A stretch of 64,000 bases of DNA from Chitinophagaceae bacterium (lineage in GTDB: Bacteria > Bacteroidota > Bacteroidia > Chitinophagales > Chitinophagaceae), in assembly GCA_016721725.1 (NCBI GenBank), contig JADKHN010000002.1, positions 1 through 64,000 of the forward strand, given 5' to 3'. Position numbers and translations under genes: made by a program. This document shows, piece after piece, positions 16,684-25,023 of this stretch. The notes below the pieces were generated by a model. It had not been told where the DNA came from. It was given only the letters and a program-made list of their open reading frames with translations, and made no database searches. Position 1 is the first letter of the stretch. Each line of letters starts with the position of its first letter.

Positions 16684-17649
16684 ATGTCAGTTTTTGTATT
16701 TATAGACCAGGCCGATGGCCACATCAAGAAATCATCTTTTGAAGCCGCCCACTATGGCGCCCGGGTCGCTGCAATGATGGGAACAAGCGCTGAAGCGATC
16801 CTGTTGGGTGAGACCAAAGAAGACCTGTCCGCCTTAGGAAAGTACGGCATTAAAAAAGTACATACCGTTTCCGATGCCGCGCTCAACAATATGGAGGCAC
16901 AGCAATACGCCGATATCATCGCACAAGCCGCGGAAGCCCTCGGAGCGGATACGATCATTTTCAGCAACAATACTTCCGCCAAAGCGATCGCCCCGCGTTT
17001 AAGCGTGCGGTTGAAAGCGGGATTGGTTTCCGGCGCCATCGCACTGCCCGATACCAGCAACGGCTTCGTCGTTAAGAAAACGGTTTTCAGTGGCAAGGCC
17101 TTCGCCCATATCCGTATTGACAGTCCCAAAAAGATCATCTCCCTCAACCCCAATTCCTTTTCCCTTGAATTATCCAATGGGACAGCGGAAGTGACCGCTT
17201 TTGCCGCTTCGGTAAAACCGGCGAGGGTCACGCTCGTTTCCGTTGAAAAAGTTACCGGCGAAGTACCACTGAGTGAGGCCGATATCGTGGTCAGTGGCGG
17301 TCGCGGACTGAAAGGCCCGGAGAACTGGGGCATGATCACCGATCTGGCCAAATTACTGGGCGCAGCCACTGCCTGCAGCCGTCCCGTTGCCGATATCCAC
17401 TGGCGCCCCCATCATGAACATGTTGGACAGACTGGTCTGGCCATCGCTCCTAACCTGTATATCGCTGTTGGGATCTCCGGCGCGATCCAGCACCTGGCCG
17501 GTGTGAACCGCAGCAAGGTGATCGTGGTGATCAACAAGGACCCCGAAGCACCTTTCTTCAAAGCCGCGGATTACGGGATCGTCGGAGACGCCTTTGAAGT
17601 GATGCCCAAGATCATTGAAGCGGTCAGGAAACTGAAAGAAACGGCGTAA
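16684..17649 (+). CDS. etfA: Electron transfer flavoprotein subunit alpha
   Basis: A 321-residue ETF alpha subunit (FixB family), the FAD-binding partner of EtfB. The C-terminal FAD domain is clear: SGGRGLKGPENWGMI (about 204-218), then AATACSRPVAD, GQTG and the signature LYIAVGISGAIQHLAG. The N-terminal domain packs with EtfB. The two genes form a short operon that ends in a strong terminator just downstream. Confidence 0.96.
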   Translation: MSVFVFIDQADGHIKKSSFEAAHYGARVAAMMGTSAEAILLGETKEDLSALGKYGIKKVHTVSDAALNNMEAQQYADIIAQAAEALGADTIIFSNNTSAKAIAPRLSVRLKAGLVSGAIALPDTSNGFVVKKTVFSGKAFAHIRIDSPKKIISLNPNSFSLELSNGTAEVTAFAASVKPARVTLVSVEKVTGEVPLSEADIVVSGGRGLKGPENWGMITDLAKLLGAATACSRPVADIHWRPHHEHVGQTGLAIAPNLYIAVGISGAIQHLAGVNRSKVIVVINKDPEAPFFKAADYGIVGDAFEVMPKIIEAVRKLKETA

Positions 17650-17668
17650 ACTAATTACCCCATAAATA

Positions 17669-17700
17669 AAAACCTCCGCATTTAACGGAGGTTTTTTATT
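17669..17700. terminator. Bidirectional intrinsic terminator after etfA
   Basis: Stem AACCTCCG/CGGAGGTT (17671-17678 and 17686-17693) with a 7-base loop is followed by TTTTTATT on the plus strand and preceded by an A-run that gives a T-run on the minus strand. It can therefore serve both etfBA and the convergent gene ending at 17722. Confidence 0.9.
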
Positions 17701-17721
17701 ATGGATTGGATGACCGCGGAA

Positions 17722-19230
17722 TCATAATGAATCCGGGGTAAAGATCTTCACAAAGCCGTCGTTCTCGCTGCTGACCACCAGTAAACTTTTCTTGGTCGGA
17801 CTGTCTTTTGCCGGGATGAATAAAACGCCCTCGGGAGCATCCCCGCATTTGATCATCTGAAGAAAAACGGGAGCCAAAGGATTGGTGATATCATACATGG
17901 CAACGGCATCCACTCTTTCCATACCCACAAAAGCAACCGTCTTATACCCGACCTTGCCAATGGTGATGCCTTCCGGTTCAACGGATTTATCATCACTGCG
18001 GGTATCGTCATAAACCGCCCCGTTCAACGCCCTTTTATCCAGGTCATTCTTACTGTCGAATACCTGTGCCCCTGTATTCCCGTTCCAGATGCTGAACGAC
18101 CTGGCACCAAATGAATACAGTTCGTCATAATCGCCGTCATTATCCGTATCCCCCAGTTTGGTGGTCACATTCAGGCGACCCATCTGGGCATCCAGTTTTA
18201 AAGTGGCTGCCCCTGGAAACGCGGTTGGATCCAGCACCATGGATTTCACCCTTTTTGCCTCAGTAAGCGCCGTATATTCCCGGGCATCCCCTTCATTGGC
18301 GGTAAATAAGTAAGGTATCCCGTTATATTCGAGAACAGAGATCGCATCGGGCATATAGACCCCTTTTACGGGCCATTTGGCAAAACTTCCCACTGCGCCG
18401 TCGAGGTCACTGACGTCGATGGCATTCTCATCCAAATTGTAATTCTTGAAGCCCAACGGGAAGATCTGTGTCACCGTTTTGGATTGAATGTTGATCTTGG
18501 CGATCGCATTGTTTTCCTGCAAGGTGATCCAGGCCGTTTTAGAATCGGCTGACGTGGTGATATATTCCGGTTCCATATCCTTCACAAAATTATTGCCCAG
18601 GCCGAATACCCTTAAACCACCTGCCTTGAGTGTCGCTTCCTGTGAAGCGAAAGGAGAGAAATCGAGTGTGGTCACCGCATAGCCATTATTGACCTCGATG
18701 ATCGACACGGTTCCGGAAGGATCATTGGTATAATCATTACTGGGTTCTCCCTCATTGGCTGTTAAGATATAATTACCGTCTTTGGTATAGGTTATCATAT
18801 CGGGAAGGGCCCCGACAGAAATGACCTTTACCTCTGTATAATCCGAAGTATTGAATACGACCACTTTACCATTATCCTGTTTAATGAGGGCTTCAATGGC
18901 CGCCGCCAGTTTGCCATTAGAGACATCCAGGCTGTTCACGGCACCGGCATAAGGCGCCAGTGAAATACTGTAAATGAGAACCGGGGCGGACGGATTTTTG
19001 ATATCCAGCACATCGATCTTATTGGTGACGCTGTTGTTGACCACAAACAAACGCTGCGTCAGGGGGTCATAGGCGGATATTTCGGCCGCTCCAACCCCTC
19101 CGATCCCTATACTGCCGATCTCTTTAAATGTGGAAGGATCCTCATTGACAAAAAATTCAGGGGTCGAATCCGTTTTTTTACAGGCTGCAAATAATAATCC
19201 GCAGCAAAATACCCAGGTCGTTAGTTTCAT
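17722..19230 (-). CDS. Choice-of-anchor I family lipoprotein
   Basis: A ~502-residue exported beta-propeller-like protein. The start at 19230 (MKLTTWVFCCGLLFAACKKTD) gives a clean lipoprotein signal with lipobox LFAAC; an ATG six codons upstream is also in frame. Segments such as YDPLTQRLFVVNNSVTNKIDVLDI, YILTANEGEPSNDY, and the C-terminal PEGITIGKVGYKTVAFVGMER and APEGVLFIP are characteristic of choice-of-anchor I proteins, which share blocks with LVIVD/surface-layer repeats. The function is unknown, probably periplasmic or outer-membrane-associated. It stands alone, convergent with etfBA. Confidence 0.9.
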   Translation of the reverse strand: MKLTTWVFCCGLLFAACKKTDSTPEFFVNEDPSTFKEIGSIGIGGVGAAEISAYDPLTQRLFVVNNSVTNKIDVLDIKNPSAPVLIYSISLAPYAGAVNSLDVSNGKLAAAIEALIKQDNGKVVVFNTSDYTEVKVISVGALPDMITYTKDGNYILTANEGEPSNDYTNDPSGTVSIIEVNNGYAVTTLDFSPFASQEATLKAGGLRVFGLGNNFVKDMEPEYITTSADSKTAWITLQENNAIAKINIQSKTVTQIFPLGFKNYNLDENAIDVSDLDGAVGSFAKWPVKGVYMPDAISVLEYNGIPYLFTANEGDAREYTALTEAKRVKSMVLDPTAFPGAATLKLDAQMGRLNVTTKLGDTDNDGDYDELYSFGARSFSIWNGNTGAQVFDSKNDLDKRALNGAVYDDTRSDDKSVEPEGITIGKVGYKTVAFVGMERVDAVAMYDITNPLAPVFLQMIKCGDAPEGVLFIPAKDSPTKKSLLVVSSENDGFVKIFTPDSL

Positions 19231-19405
19231 ATTTGGTTTTTCATGCAATTTTCAAAGTCCAGTGTTAAAAAGATATGTCTGAAAGGTTAAAAAAATATTA
19301 ACTGATTTTTTGGCAAATGATGACAATACTGATTTCAAGGGTTTACCTTTGCAGGGTTGGTTTTTAACCCTGACCGTTAAGCATAGAGCGGAGACCCTGT
19401 TTAAT

Positions 19406-19413
19406 TATATTTG
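19406..19413 (+). promoter_or_regulatory. Possible -7 box (TATATTTG) upstream of the BFN gene
   Basis: TATATTTG matches TAnnTTTG and lies 43 bases before the ATG at 19456. No clear TTTG box is found about 20 bases upstream of it, so this is a weak call. Confidence 0.3.
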
Positions 19414-19455
19414 TGTTCTGCTACGGTTCAGCACCTGATAACCTGATCATCTCGT

Positions 19456-20037
19456 ATGAAGAAAATAGAACTGGAAATCGTCGCCTTGTCGCACAGCATC
19501 ACGCAAACCCATTCCTACGCCGTCGTGCTGGGAGAGGTGAATGGTCTTCGCCGACTGCCCATCGTCATCGGCGGTTTTGAGGCGCAGGCCATCGCCGTTG
19601 CCCTGGAGCGCATGAGTCCCAGCCGGCCCCTTACCCACGACCTGATGAAGAATTTCATGATGGCCTTCAATGTGGAACTACACGAAGTGATCATCAACGA
19701 CCTCCAGGAAGGGATATTCTTCAGCAAGCTCGTTTGCAGTTCAGCCAATGATACAGTTGAGATCGATTCCAGGACCTCGGATGCCCTGGCGCTGGCCGTG
19801 CGATTCGGTTGCTCTATCTATACCTACGATACTATCCTTGACCAGGCCGGCATCCTGATGGAAGATGATGACAAAAAGAAAAAGGTCACGCCTGTCACCA
19901 CCGAGACCGGCGGCAGCGATGAGTTAAAGACCATGACCATGGAAGAACTGGAATCCCTGCTCACCGAAGTACTGGACCAGGAGGACTATATCCGCGCCAT
20001 CGCGATCCGGGATGAGATCAAAAGCAGGAAGAAGTAA
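19456..20037 (+). CDS. Bifunctional nuclease (BFN, DUF151) family protein
   Basis: A 193-residue protein with an N-terminal BFN/DUF151 domain (residues about 8-130: YAVVLGEVNGLRRLPIVIGGFEAQAIA, HDLMKNFM, DSRTSDALALAVRFGCSIY) and a short C-terminal UvrB/UvrC-type helical hairpin (MEELESLLTEVLDQEDYIRAIAIRDEI). Related proteins in plants have been described as nucleases; bacterial members are poorly characterised. The stop codon TAA runs directly into an ATGGAAA heptamer repeat. Confidence 0.9.
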   Translation: MKKIELEIVALSHSITQTHSYAVVLGEVNGLRRLPIVIGGFEAQAIAVALERMSPSRPLTHDLMKNFMMAFNVELHEVIINDLQEGIFFSKLVCSSANDTVEIDSRTSDALALAVRFGCSIYTYDTILDQAGILMEDDDKKKKVTPVTTETGGSDELKTMTMEELESLLTEVLDQEDYIRAIAIRDEIKSRKK

Positions 20038-20163
20038 TGGAGAGAATGGAAAATGGAAAATATTTTGAATCCGTTGTCCCATTTGAGTTATTGAGTTTGT
20101 CATACTGTTCGAATCAGACACATTATCCATTTTCCATTATCTATTCTAATATTTTCCATTAAA
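20037..20163. repeat. ATGGAAA heptamers with an inverted right arm
   Basis: ATGGAGA/ATGGAAA units at 20037-20059 are mirrored by CATTTTCCATTA and ATATTTTCCATT at 20125-20161, so the BFN-ispE spacer is a degenerate inverted repeat. The first unit shares a base with the BFN stop codon and the last reaches to three bases before the ispE ATG. Confidence 0.65.
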
Positions 20164-20997
20164 ATGATCGTTTTTCCCCACTGTAAAATAAACCTGGGAT
20201 TGAATATCCTCCGGAAAAGGGAAGATGGCTTTCATGACCTGGAAACTGTTTTTTATCCCCTGCCCTGGACGGATGCCCTGGAGATCATCCGGGATCCAAA
20301 CGACAGCGGGACCGTCACTTTCAGTGCTTCCGGATTCGTCATCGATGGAAAAGAAGAAGACAACCTGTGCGTCAGGGCCTGGCATTTGCTGAAAAAGGAC
20401 TTCCCGCAATTACCGGCCATCAAACTGCACCTGCATAAGGATATCCCCATGGGCGCCGGACTGGGCGGAGGTTCCAGCGATGGCGCGTTCACCCTGAAAT
20501 TGCTCAATGAGAAATTCGAATTGAATATTCCCGATCCTGTCCTGATCAACTATGCGGCCTCTCTCGGCAGCGACGGCCCTTTCTTCATCCAGGACAAACC
20601 TTGTTTTGCGACTGGCCGGGGTGAGATCCTGGAACCGGTTGAAGCAGACCTATCGGCCTATCATATCCTGATGGTCAACCCCGGCATACATGTCAATACC
20701 GGCTGGGCTTTCTCTCAACTGAGCCCTGCCCTTCCCACTAAAAAAATATCCACCATCATCCGGCAGCCGATGGAAACCTGGAAACAAGAGCTGGTGAATG
20801 ATTTTGAAGGACCGGTTGTACATCAATATCCTGCTATTGGCCGGATCAAATCTTCGCTCTATAAGATGGGAGCCCTCTACGCGGCCATGAGCGGAAGCGG
20901 CAGCACGGTATATGGAATTTTTGATCAGGAAATTCCCGTTACCCCATTCACCGATCCGGGTTACTTCGTTAAAAAGATCAACCCTTCAGTTCATTGA
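20164..20997 (+). CDS. ispE: 4-diphosphocytidyl-2-C-methyl-D-erythritol kinase
   Basis: A 277-residue GHMP-family kinase of the MEP isoprenoid pathway. It phosphorylates the 2-hydroxyl of CDP-methylerythritol. The glycine-rich ATP loop PMGAGLGGGSSDGAF (residues 95-109), Lys8 in HCKINLGL and Asp137 in LGSDGPFF match the catalytic residues of the family, and the C-terminal MSGSGSTVYGIF segment is typical. The last 20 bases overlap the convergent VOC-protein gene. Confidence 0.95.
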   Translation: MIVFPHCKINLGLNILRKREDGFHDLETVFYPLPWTDALEIIRDPNDSGTVTFSASGFVIDGKEEDNLCVRAWHLLKKDFPQLPAIKLHLHKDIPMGAGLGGGSSDGAFTLKLLNEKFELNIPDPVLINYAASLGSDGPFFIQDKPCFATGRGEILEPVEADLSAYHILMVNPGIHVNTGWAFSQLSPALPTKKISTIIRQPMETWKQELVNDFEGPVVHQYPAIGRIKSSLYKMGALYAAMSGSGSTVYGIFDQEIPVTPFTDPGYFVKKINPSVH

Positions 20998-21466
20998 GCA
21001 ATTCCTGCATATCCAGTGGTTCACTGTACATCATCAGATGACCCTCTTCATCCTTAGGCCATTCCTTTTCCGGACGGTCCCAGTATAATTCCACGCCATT
21101 CCCATCCGGGTCATCCAGGTAAAGCGCCAGGGACACACCATGTTCGGCCGATCCGGTCAGGGGGTAACCGGAATCCGATAATCTCTTCATCGCGATCGCA
21201 AGGTCTTTTTTGGTTGGAACTAATATGGCGGTATGAAACAAACCAGCCGAATGAACCGGCGCCGGACCCGCATTTTTACTGTACCAGGTATTCAACCCGA
21301 TATGATGGTGATAGCCGCCTGCCGACAGGAAAACGGCATTGCTGCCATAATGCTGGGTTACGGTGAACCCCAGGAGATCGCGGTAAAAACGTAATGATCG
21401 TTCGATGTCGGATACTTTAAGATGTACGTGCCCGATGCGTGTTTGAGCAGGAATTGTATAACTCAT
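20978..21466 (-). CDS. VOC family protein (glyoxalase/ring-cleavage dioxygenase fold)
   Basis: A 162-residue vicinal-oxygen-chelate protein. I start it at MSYTIPAQTRIGHVHLKV (21466); an upstream in-frame ATG at 21553 would add 29 residues unlike the family. Two beta-alpha-beta-beta-beta modules carry likely metal ligands: His in GHVHLKV, the HHHIGLNTW segment, and the C-terminal DDPDGNGVELYWDRP with its Glu. The pattern resembles CatE-like catechol 2,3-dioxygenases of Bacillota, but the substrate is unknown. It converges on ispE with a 20-base overlap. Confidence 0.88.
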   Translation of the reverse strand: MSYTIPAQTRIGHVHLKVSDIERSLRFYRDLLGFTVTQHYGSNAVFLSAGGYHHHIGLNTWYSKNAGPAPVHSAGLFHTAILVPTKKDLAIAMKRLSDSGYPLTGSAEHGVSLALYLDDPDGNGVELYWDRPEKEWPKDEEGHLMMYSEPLDMQELLNELKG

Positions 21467-21539
21467 AAAAAAAATATTATCTTGCACTAAATTTACGCTT
21501 ATCCGATCGCTGTACAACATAGCATTCCTCAGCAGCAAC

Positions 21540-21625
21540 CTCGACCTGCTCAATCATCGAGGCTGATCTTTCTGTCTCCCTAGCTGACCAGCGTAGGGAA
21601 GGTCTTTCCGACCCTGGTTCTCATG
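21540..21625 (+). promoter_or_regulatory. Structured leader (three hairpins) upstream of rocD
   Basis: Three stems follow one another: CCTCGA/TCGAGG (about 21539-21562), TCCCTAGCT/AGCGTAGGGA with a one-base bulge (about 21577-21600), and GGTC-TTTCC-GACC (about 21601-21614). A T-rich run (TTTTTTCTTTTT) follows near 21630, which could act as a regulated terminator. I cannot match it to a known riboswitch. Confidence 0.35.
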
Positions 21626-21659
21626 CACTTTTTTCTTTTTATTCAATCCGTTCATTGTT

Positions 21660-22895
21660 ATGCAGCCTACGATCAATATTTCACCTGCCACCCGTTCCCA
21701 TATCGACCTGGAAGAAAAATACGGCGCCCATAATTATCATCCGCTCCCGGTCGTACTCCAAAAAGGCGAAGGCGTTTTTGTCTGGGATGTCGACGGCAAA
21801 AGGTATTACGATTTCCTCAGCGGATATTCGGCCGTCAACCAGGGCCATTGCCACCCCAGGATCATCGCGGCCTTGACCGAACAGGCCGGGAAACTGACCC
21901 TGACCTCCCGTGCCTTTCATAGCGACCTGCTGGGCGAATATGAAAAATACATCACGGAATATTTTGGGTACGACAAAGTGCTGCCCATGAATACCGGTGT
22001 TGAAGCGGTGGAAACCGCGCTCAAACTGGCCCGGCACTGGGGCTACCGCGTCAAGGGCATTCAGGATCAAAAAGCGAAGATCATCGTCTGCAGCCAGAAT
22101 TTCCACGGACGTACGACCGGTGTCATTTCATTCAGTTCGGACCCTACGGCTACCAGGGATTTCGGCCCTTTCATCCCGGGTTATGAAATGATCCCCTTCA
22201 ATGACCTCGTATCGCTGGAAAAGGCCCTGCAGGATAAGCATGTATGCGGTTTTCTTTTCGAACCCATACAGGGAGAGGCCGGAGTGGTCGTTCCGGATGA
22301 AGGCTATTACAAGGGGATCAGAACCCTTTGCGACGAATACAAGGTACTCATGATGGCCGATGAGATCCAGACCGGGCTCGCCCGAACGGGTAAATTACTG
22401 GCCTGTGATCATGAAGGTATCCGGCCCGATATCCTCATCCTGGGCAAGGCCCTCAGCGGAGGCACCCTGCCTGTGAGCGCTGTATTGGCAGATGATGAAG
22501 TGATGATGACCATCAGGCCCGGTGAACACGGCAGTACCTATGGCGGCAACCCGCTCGCCTGCGCGGTGGCTACCGCTTCGCTTGAAGTGATCCGGGATGA
22601 GAGGCTGGCTGAACATGCGCTGGAGATGGGACTCCTGTTCAGGGATGGCCTGGAAAAACTCCATTCACCCTATATCAGTATCATCCGTGGAAGGGGGCTT
22701 CTCAATGCCATTGTCATCAACCACTCCAATACCGATGCGGCATGGGATCTTTGCCTGTCGCTGAAAGAGAACGGGCTGCTCGCCAAACCGACCCATGGCG
22801 ACAAGATCAGGTTTGCACCTCCCCTGGTGATCACCAAGGAACAGATCGGAGAATGCTTAGGCATCATTGAAAAAAGCCTGACCATCCTTACCTGA
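21660..22895 (+). CDS. rocD: Ornithine--oxo-acid aminotransferase
   Basis: A 411-residue class-III PLP aminotransferase. RocD moves the delta-amino group of ornithine to 2-oxoglutarate, giving glutamate semialdehyde for proline or glutamate synthesis. EEKYGAHNYHPLPVVL at residues 18-33, MNTGVEAVETALKLAR, NFHGRT, the cofactor-binding ADEIQTG (Asp234) and the Schiff-base lysine Lys263 in LILGKALSGG are all present. The SGYSAVNQGHCHP segment and the overall length fit ornithine aminotransferase rather than acetylornithine aminotransferase. Confidence 0.94.
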   Translation: MQPTINISPATRSHIDLEEKYGAHNYHPLPVVLQKGEGVFVWDVDGKRYYDFLSGYSAVNQGHCHPRIIAALTEQAGKLTLTSRAFHSDLLGEYEKYITEYFGYDKVLPMNTGVEAVETALKLARHWGYRVKGIQDQKAKIIVCSQNFHGRTTGVISFSSDPTATRDFGPFIPGYEMIPFNDLVSLEKALQDKHVCGFLFEPIQGEAGVVVPDEGYYKGIRTLCDEYKVLMMADEIQTGLARTGKLLACDHEGIRPDILILGKALSGGTLPVSAVLADDEVMMTIRPGEHGSTYGGNPLACAVATASLEVIRDERLAEHALEMGLLFRDGLEKLHSPYISIIRGRGLLNAIVINHSNTDAAWDLCLSLKENGLLAKPTHGDKIRFAPPLVITKEQIGECLGIIEKSLTILT

Positions 22896-22974
22896 CCCAA
22901 AGGCTATTTAATGAAAGGCTTTTATCCGGGGCCACGGTTTTTTGTATCTTTCAGAATCTAGAAAAAAGATCACT

Positions 22975-23682
22975 ATGGACACCCATCTTCACCACGATCA
23001 TATAGAATCACATCTGAAAAGTTCCGACCTGCTCAGGGATATCGTCATTGGCATGAGTGATGGACTGACGGTCCCTTTTGCATTGGCTGCCGGTCTTAGC
23101 GGGGCAGTGGACCAAAGCAGCATCATCGTTGTGGCCGGGATCGCCGAGATCGCCGCGGGCAGTATCGCCATGGGACTAGGCGGATACCTGGCCGGAAAAA
23201 CGGAACAGGACCATTATGACAGTGAAGTGAAAAGGGAATATGACGAGGTGGAACATCTCCGGCACCGCGAGATCGAAGAGACGAAGGAATTCTTTGCCAA
23301 TATCGGGTTGAGTGAAGATTTGCAGAACCAGGCCACGGAAGAGATCTCGAAAGACAAGGACCGCTGGGTGGATTTCATGATGAAATATGAATTGGGACTC
23401 GATAAGCCTGACCCGAAACGGGCCACCAAGAGCGCCCTGAATATCGGGCTTTCCTATATCGCCGGCGGCGTCATTCCGCTCAGCCCTTATTTTTTCATGG
23501 CCAGTTCCACCGATGCCCTGAAGATATCCGTGATCGCCACGCTGATCTGTCTCTTCGTCTTCGGTTATTTTAAAAGCCGGACCACCGGTGTAAACCCCTG
23601 GTGGGGTGCATTAAAAGTCACCCTGATCGGGGCACTGGCAGCGGCAGCGGCATTTGGAGTGGCCAAGCTGATCGAGCAATGA
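22975..23682 (+). CDS. VIT1/CCC1-type transporter
   Basis: A 235-residue membrane protein of the VIT1/CCC1 family, members of which move Fe(II) or Mn(II) across membranes. The start at ATG 22975 gives a His-rich N-terminus (HLHHDHIESH); a TTG at 22942 is an alternative. Helices with the family sequence IVIGMSDGLTVPFALAAGLSG and AEIAAGSIAMGLGGYLAGKTE are followed by a charged cytoplasmic segment of about 80 residues (EHLRHREIEETKEF) and three C-terminal helices. It is monocistronic. Confidence 0.92.
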   Translation: MDTHLHHDHIESHLKSSDLLRDIVIGMSDGLTVPFALAAGLSGAVDQSSIIVVAGIAEIAAGSIAMGLGGYLAGKTEQDHYDSEVKREYDEVEHLRHREIEETKEFFANIGLSEDLQNQATEEISKDKDRWVDFMMKYELGLDKPDPKRATKSALNIGLSYIAGGVIPLSPYFFMASSTDALKISVIATLICLFVFGYFKSRTTGVNPWWGALKVTLIGALAAAAAFGVAKLIEQ

Positions 23683-23689
23683 GGAAGAA

Positions 23690-23860
23690 AAAGTTGAAGA
23701 CGTTTAAATCGTTTAAGTCGTTTAAAGGTTGTACTCAATATGACAAAGCCTGTTTTATTAAAAACAATGCAGGTATTTTATTCACTTTTTTTATTTCTTC
23801 AACGGCTTAAACCTCTTCAACGTCTTAAACCTCTTCAACGTCTTCAACAACCTCACCCCC
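23690..23860. repeat. 9-bp-period repeats (GTTTAAATC / CTTCAACGT) flanking the CDF gene end
   Basis: GTTTAAATC, GTTTAAGTC, GTTTAAAGG at 23701-23728 is answered by CTTAAACCT and CTTCAACGT units alternating at about 23800-23850. The right arm encodes the last residues (VVEDVEEV) and the stop of the minus-strand CDF transporter gene. Confidence 0.75.
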
Positions 23861-24910
23861 CAACTGATGCTTCGTATTACTCGAGATATTCTCCATCGTC
23901 CATTCCACTGTTTTCTCGAAAGCATGTAATCTAACGGAGCAATCTTCCTTTGCGCAGATGCGGCAGGAAAAATCCAGGCAACCGTCTGAATGCACGAAAA
24001 GTTCCACCGCTTCGCCATAATCTTCTTTAACCAGTCTTGACAGTTCATCGATCTCCCGGTGTGCTTCATGCACGTTCAGGTACCAGGGAACGGTTAAGTG
24101 ACAATCGACATGGATCGTTCCGCCATATTTAATGATCCGAAGGTTATGCAGATCGATCCAGTTGGGCTTACGGTGCTGGTTAAGCATCACCACCATCTTT
24201 TTCAGCAGTTCCAGGTCGGCCTCATCCATGATACCGGCAATGGAACGCCTGACGATCCGGTAGCCGGTGAAGATGATGATGAAGGCGAAGATCATGGCCA
24301 CCACGCTGTCGATCCATCCGATCCCCGTGACCATGATCAGGATGAGTCCGGCCACGATGCCCAATGTTGACCAGGTATCGGATTGCAAATGCTTCCCGCT
24401 GGCGATCAGGGCCAGGGAATTGTTCTTTTTCCCGGTACGGATGCACAAAGCACCGCTGATATAATTGATCACCGCCGTGAATGCCACGAGGAGGACACCA
24501 TAATCCAGCTTATCGATCTGATGGGGATGGACGAGGTTATCGATGCATTCGTAAATGATGATGAAACCGGCAACCGTTATGAGCGTTCCCTCAATGGCCG
24601 CCGAAATGAATTCCACTTTACCATGACCATATGGATGATCCTGGTCGCGAGGCTTCGCAGATACATAAAGGCTGTATACTCCGATCAGTCCGGCCACCAC
24701 ATTGACGATGCTTTCCAGGGCGTCGGTGAGGATCGCCACAGAGGAGGTCAGGTACCAGGCCAGGATCTTGACGGCGAACAATACGATCGCGATCAAAGTG
24801 ACCCCTTTTTGTACACGGAGATTATGACGTGCGGCCTGCAAATTGGTTCGGTTGACAACCCGCCCGGCTGAATGCCGTTCAGGTGTGTAAAGGTACGAAA
24901 GGGAGGGCAA
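23825..24910 (-). CDS. Cation diffusion facilitator family transporter
   Basis: A 361-residue CDF antiporter, likely exporting divalent metals such as Zn, Fe or Mn. Six helices follow a ~35-residue N-terminus. The metal-site motifs are visible: ILTDALESIVNV in helix 2 and HLQSD in helix 5; the HPYGHGKVEF loop is typical. The C-terminal cytoplasmic domain carries HVDCHLTVP and an unusual cysteine cluster (CRICAKEDC) that could bind metal. The final VVEDVEEV is encoded by a 9-bp repeat, so the tail is not ancestral. No nearer ATG exists. Confidence 0.93.
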   Translation of the reverse strand: MPSLSYLYTPERHSAGRVVNRTNLQAARHNLRVQKGVTLIAIVLFAVKILAWYLTSSVAILTDALESIVNVVAGLIGVYSLYVSAKPRDQDHPYGHGKVEFISAAIEGTLITVAGFIIIYECIDNLVHPHQIDKLDYGVLLVAFTAVINYISGALCIRTGKKNNSLALIASGKHLQSDTWSTLGIVAGLILIMVTGIGWIDSVVAMIFAFIIIFTGYRIVRRSIAGIMDEADLELLKKMVVMLNQHRKPNWIDLHNLRIIKYGGTIHVDCHLTVPWYLNVHEAHREIDELSRLVKEDYGEAVELFVHSDGCLDFSCRICAKEDCSVRLHAFEKTVEWTMENISSNTKHQLGGEVVEDVEEV

Positions 24911-24930
24911 AGGCAGTTTAACCCGAATGG

Positions 24931-25012
24931 ATCAGGAATTTTGAATTTTGAATTGCCTATTTTTCATGACTTTTATTTAATTCAAAATTTAACATTCAAC
25001 ATTCAGAATAAC
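24931..25012. repeat. ATTCAAA/ATTCAAC heptamer repeat with inverted arms
   Basis: GAATTTTGAATTTTGAATT on the left and AATTCAAAATTTAACATTCAACATTC on the right face each other across about 25 bases. It fills the gap between two minus-strand genes. Confidence 0.65.
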
Positions 25013-25023
25013 TACAACTTTCA

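Noticed and set aside
21540..21659. Known riboswitch before rocD
   Set aside because: Stems are visible, but I could not match them to SAM, glutamine, T-box or other known classes.
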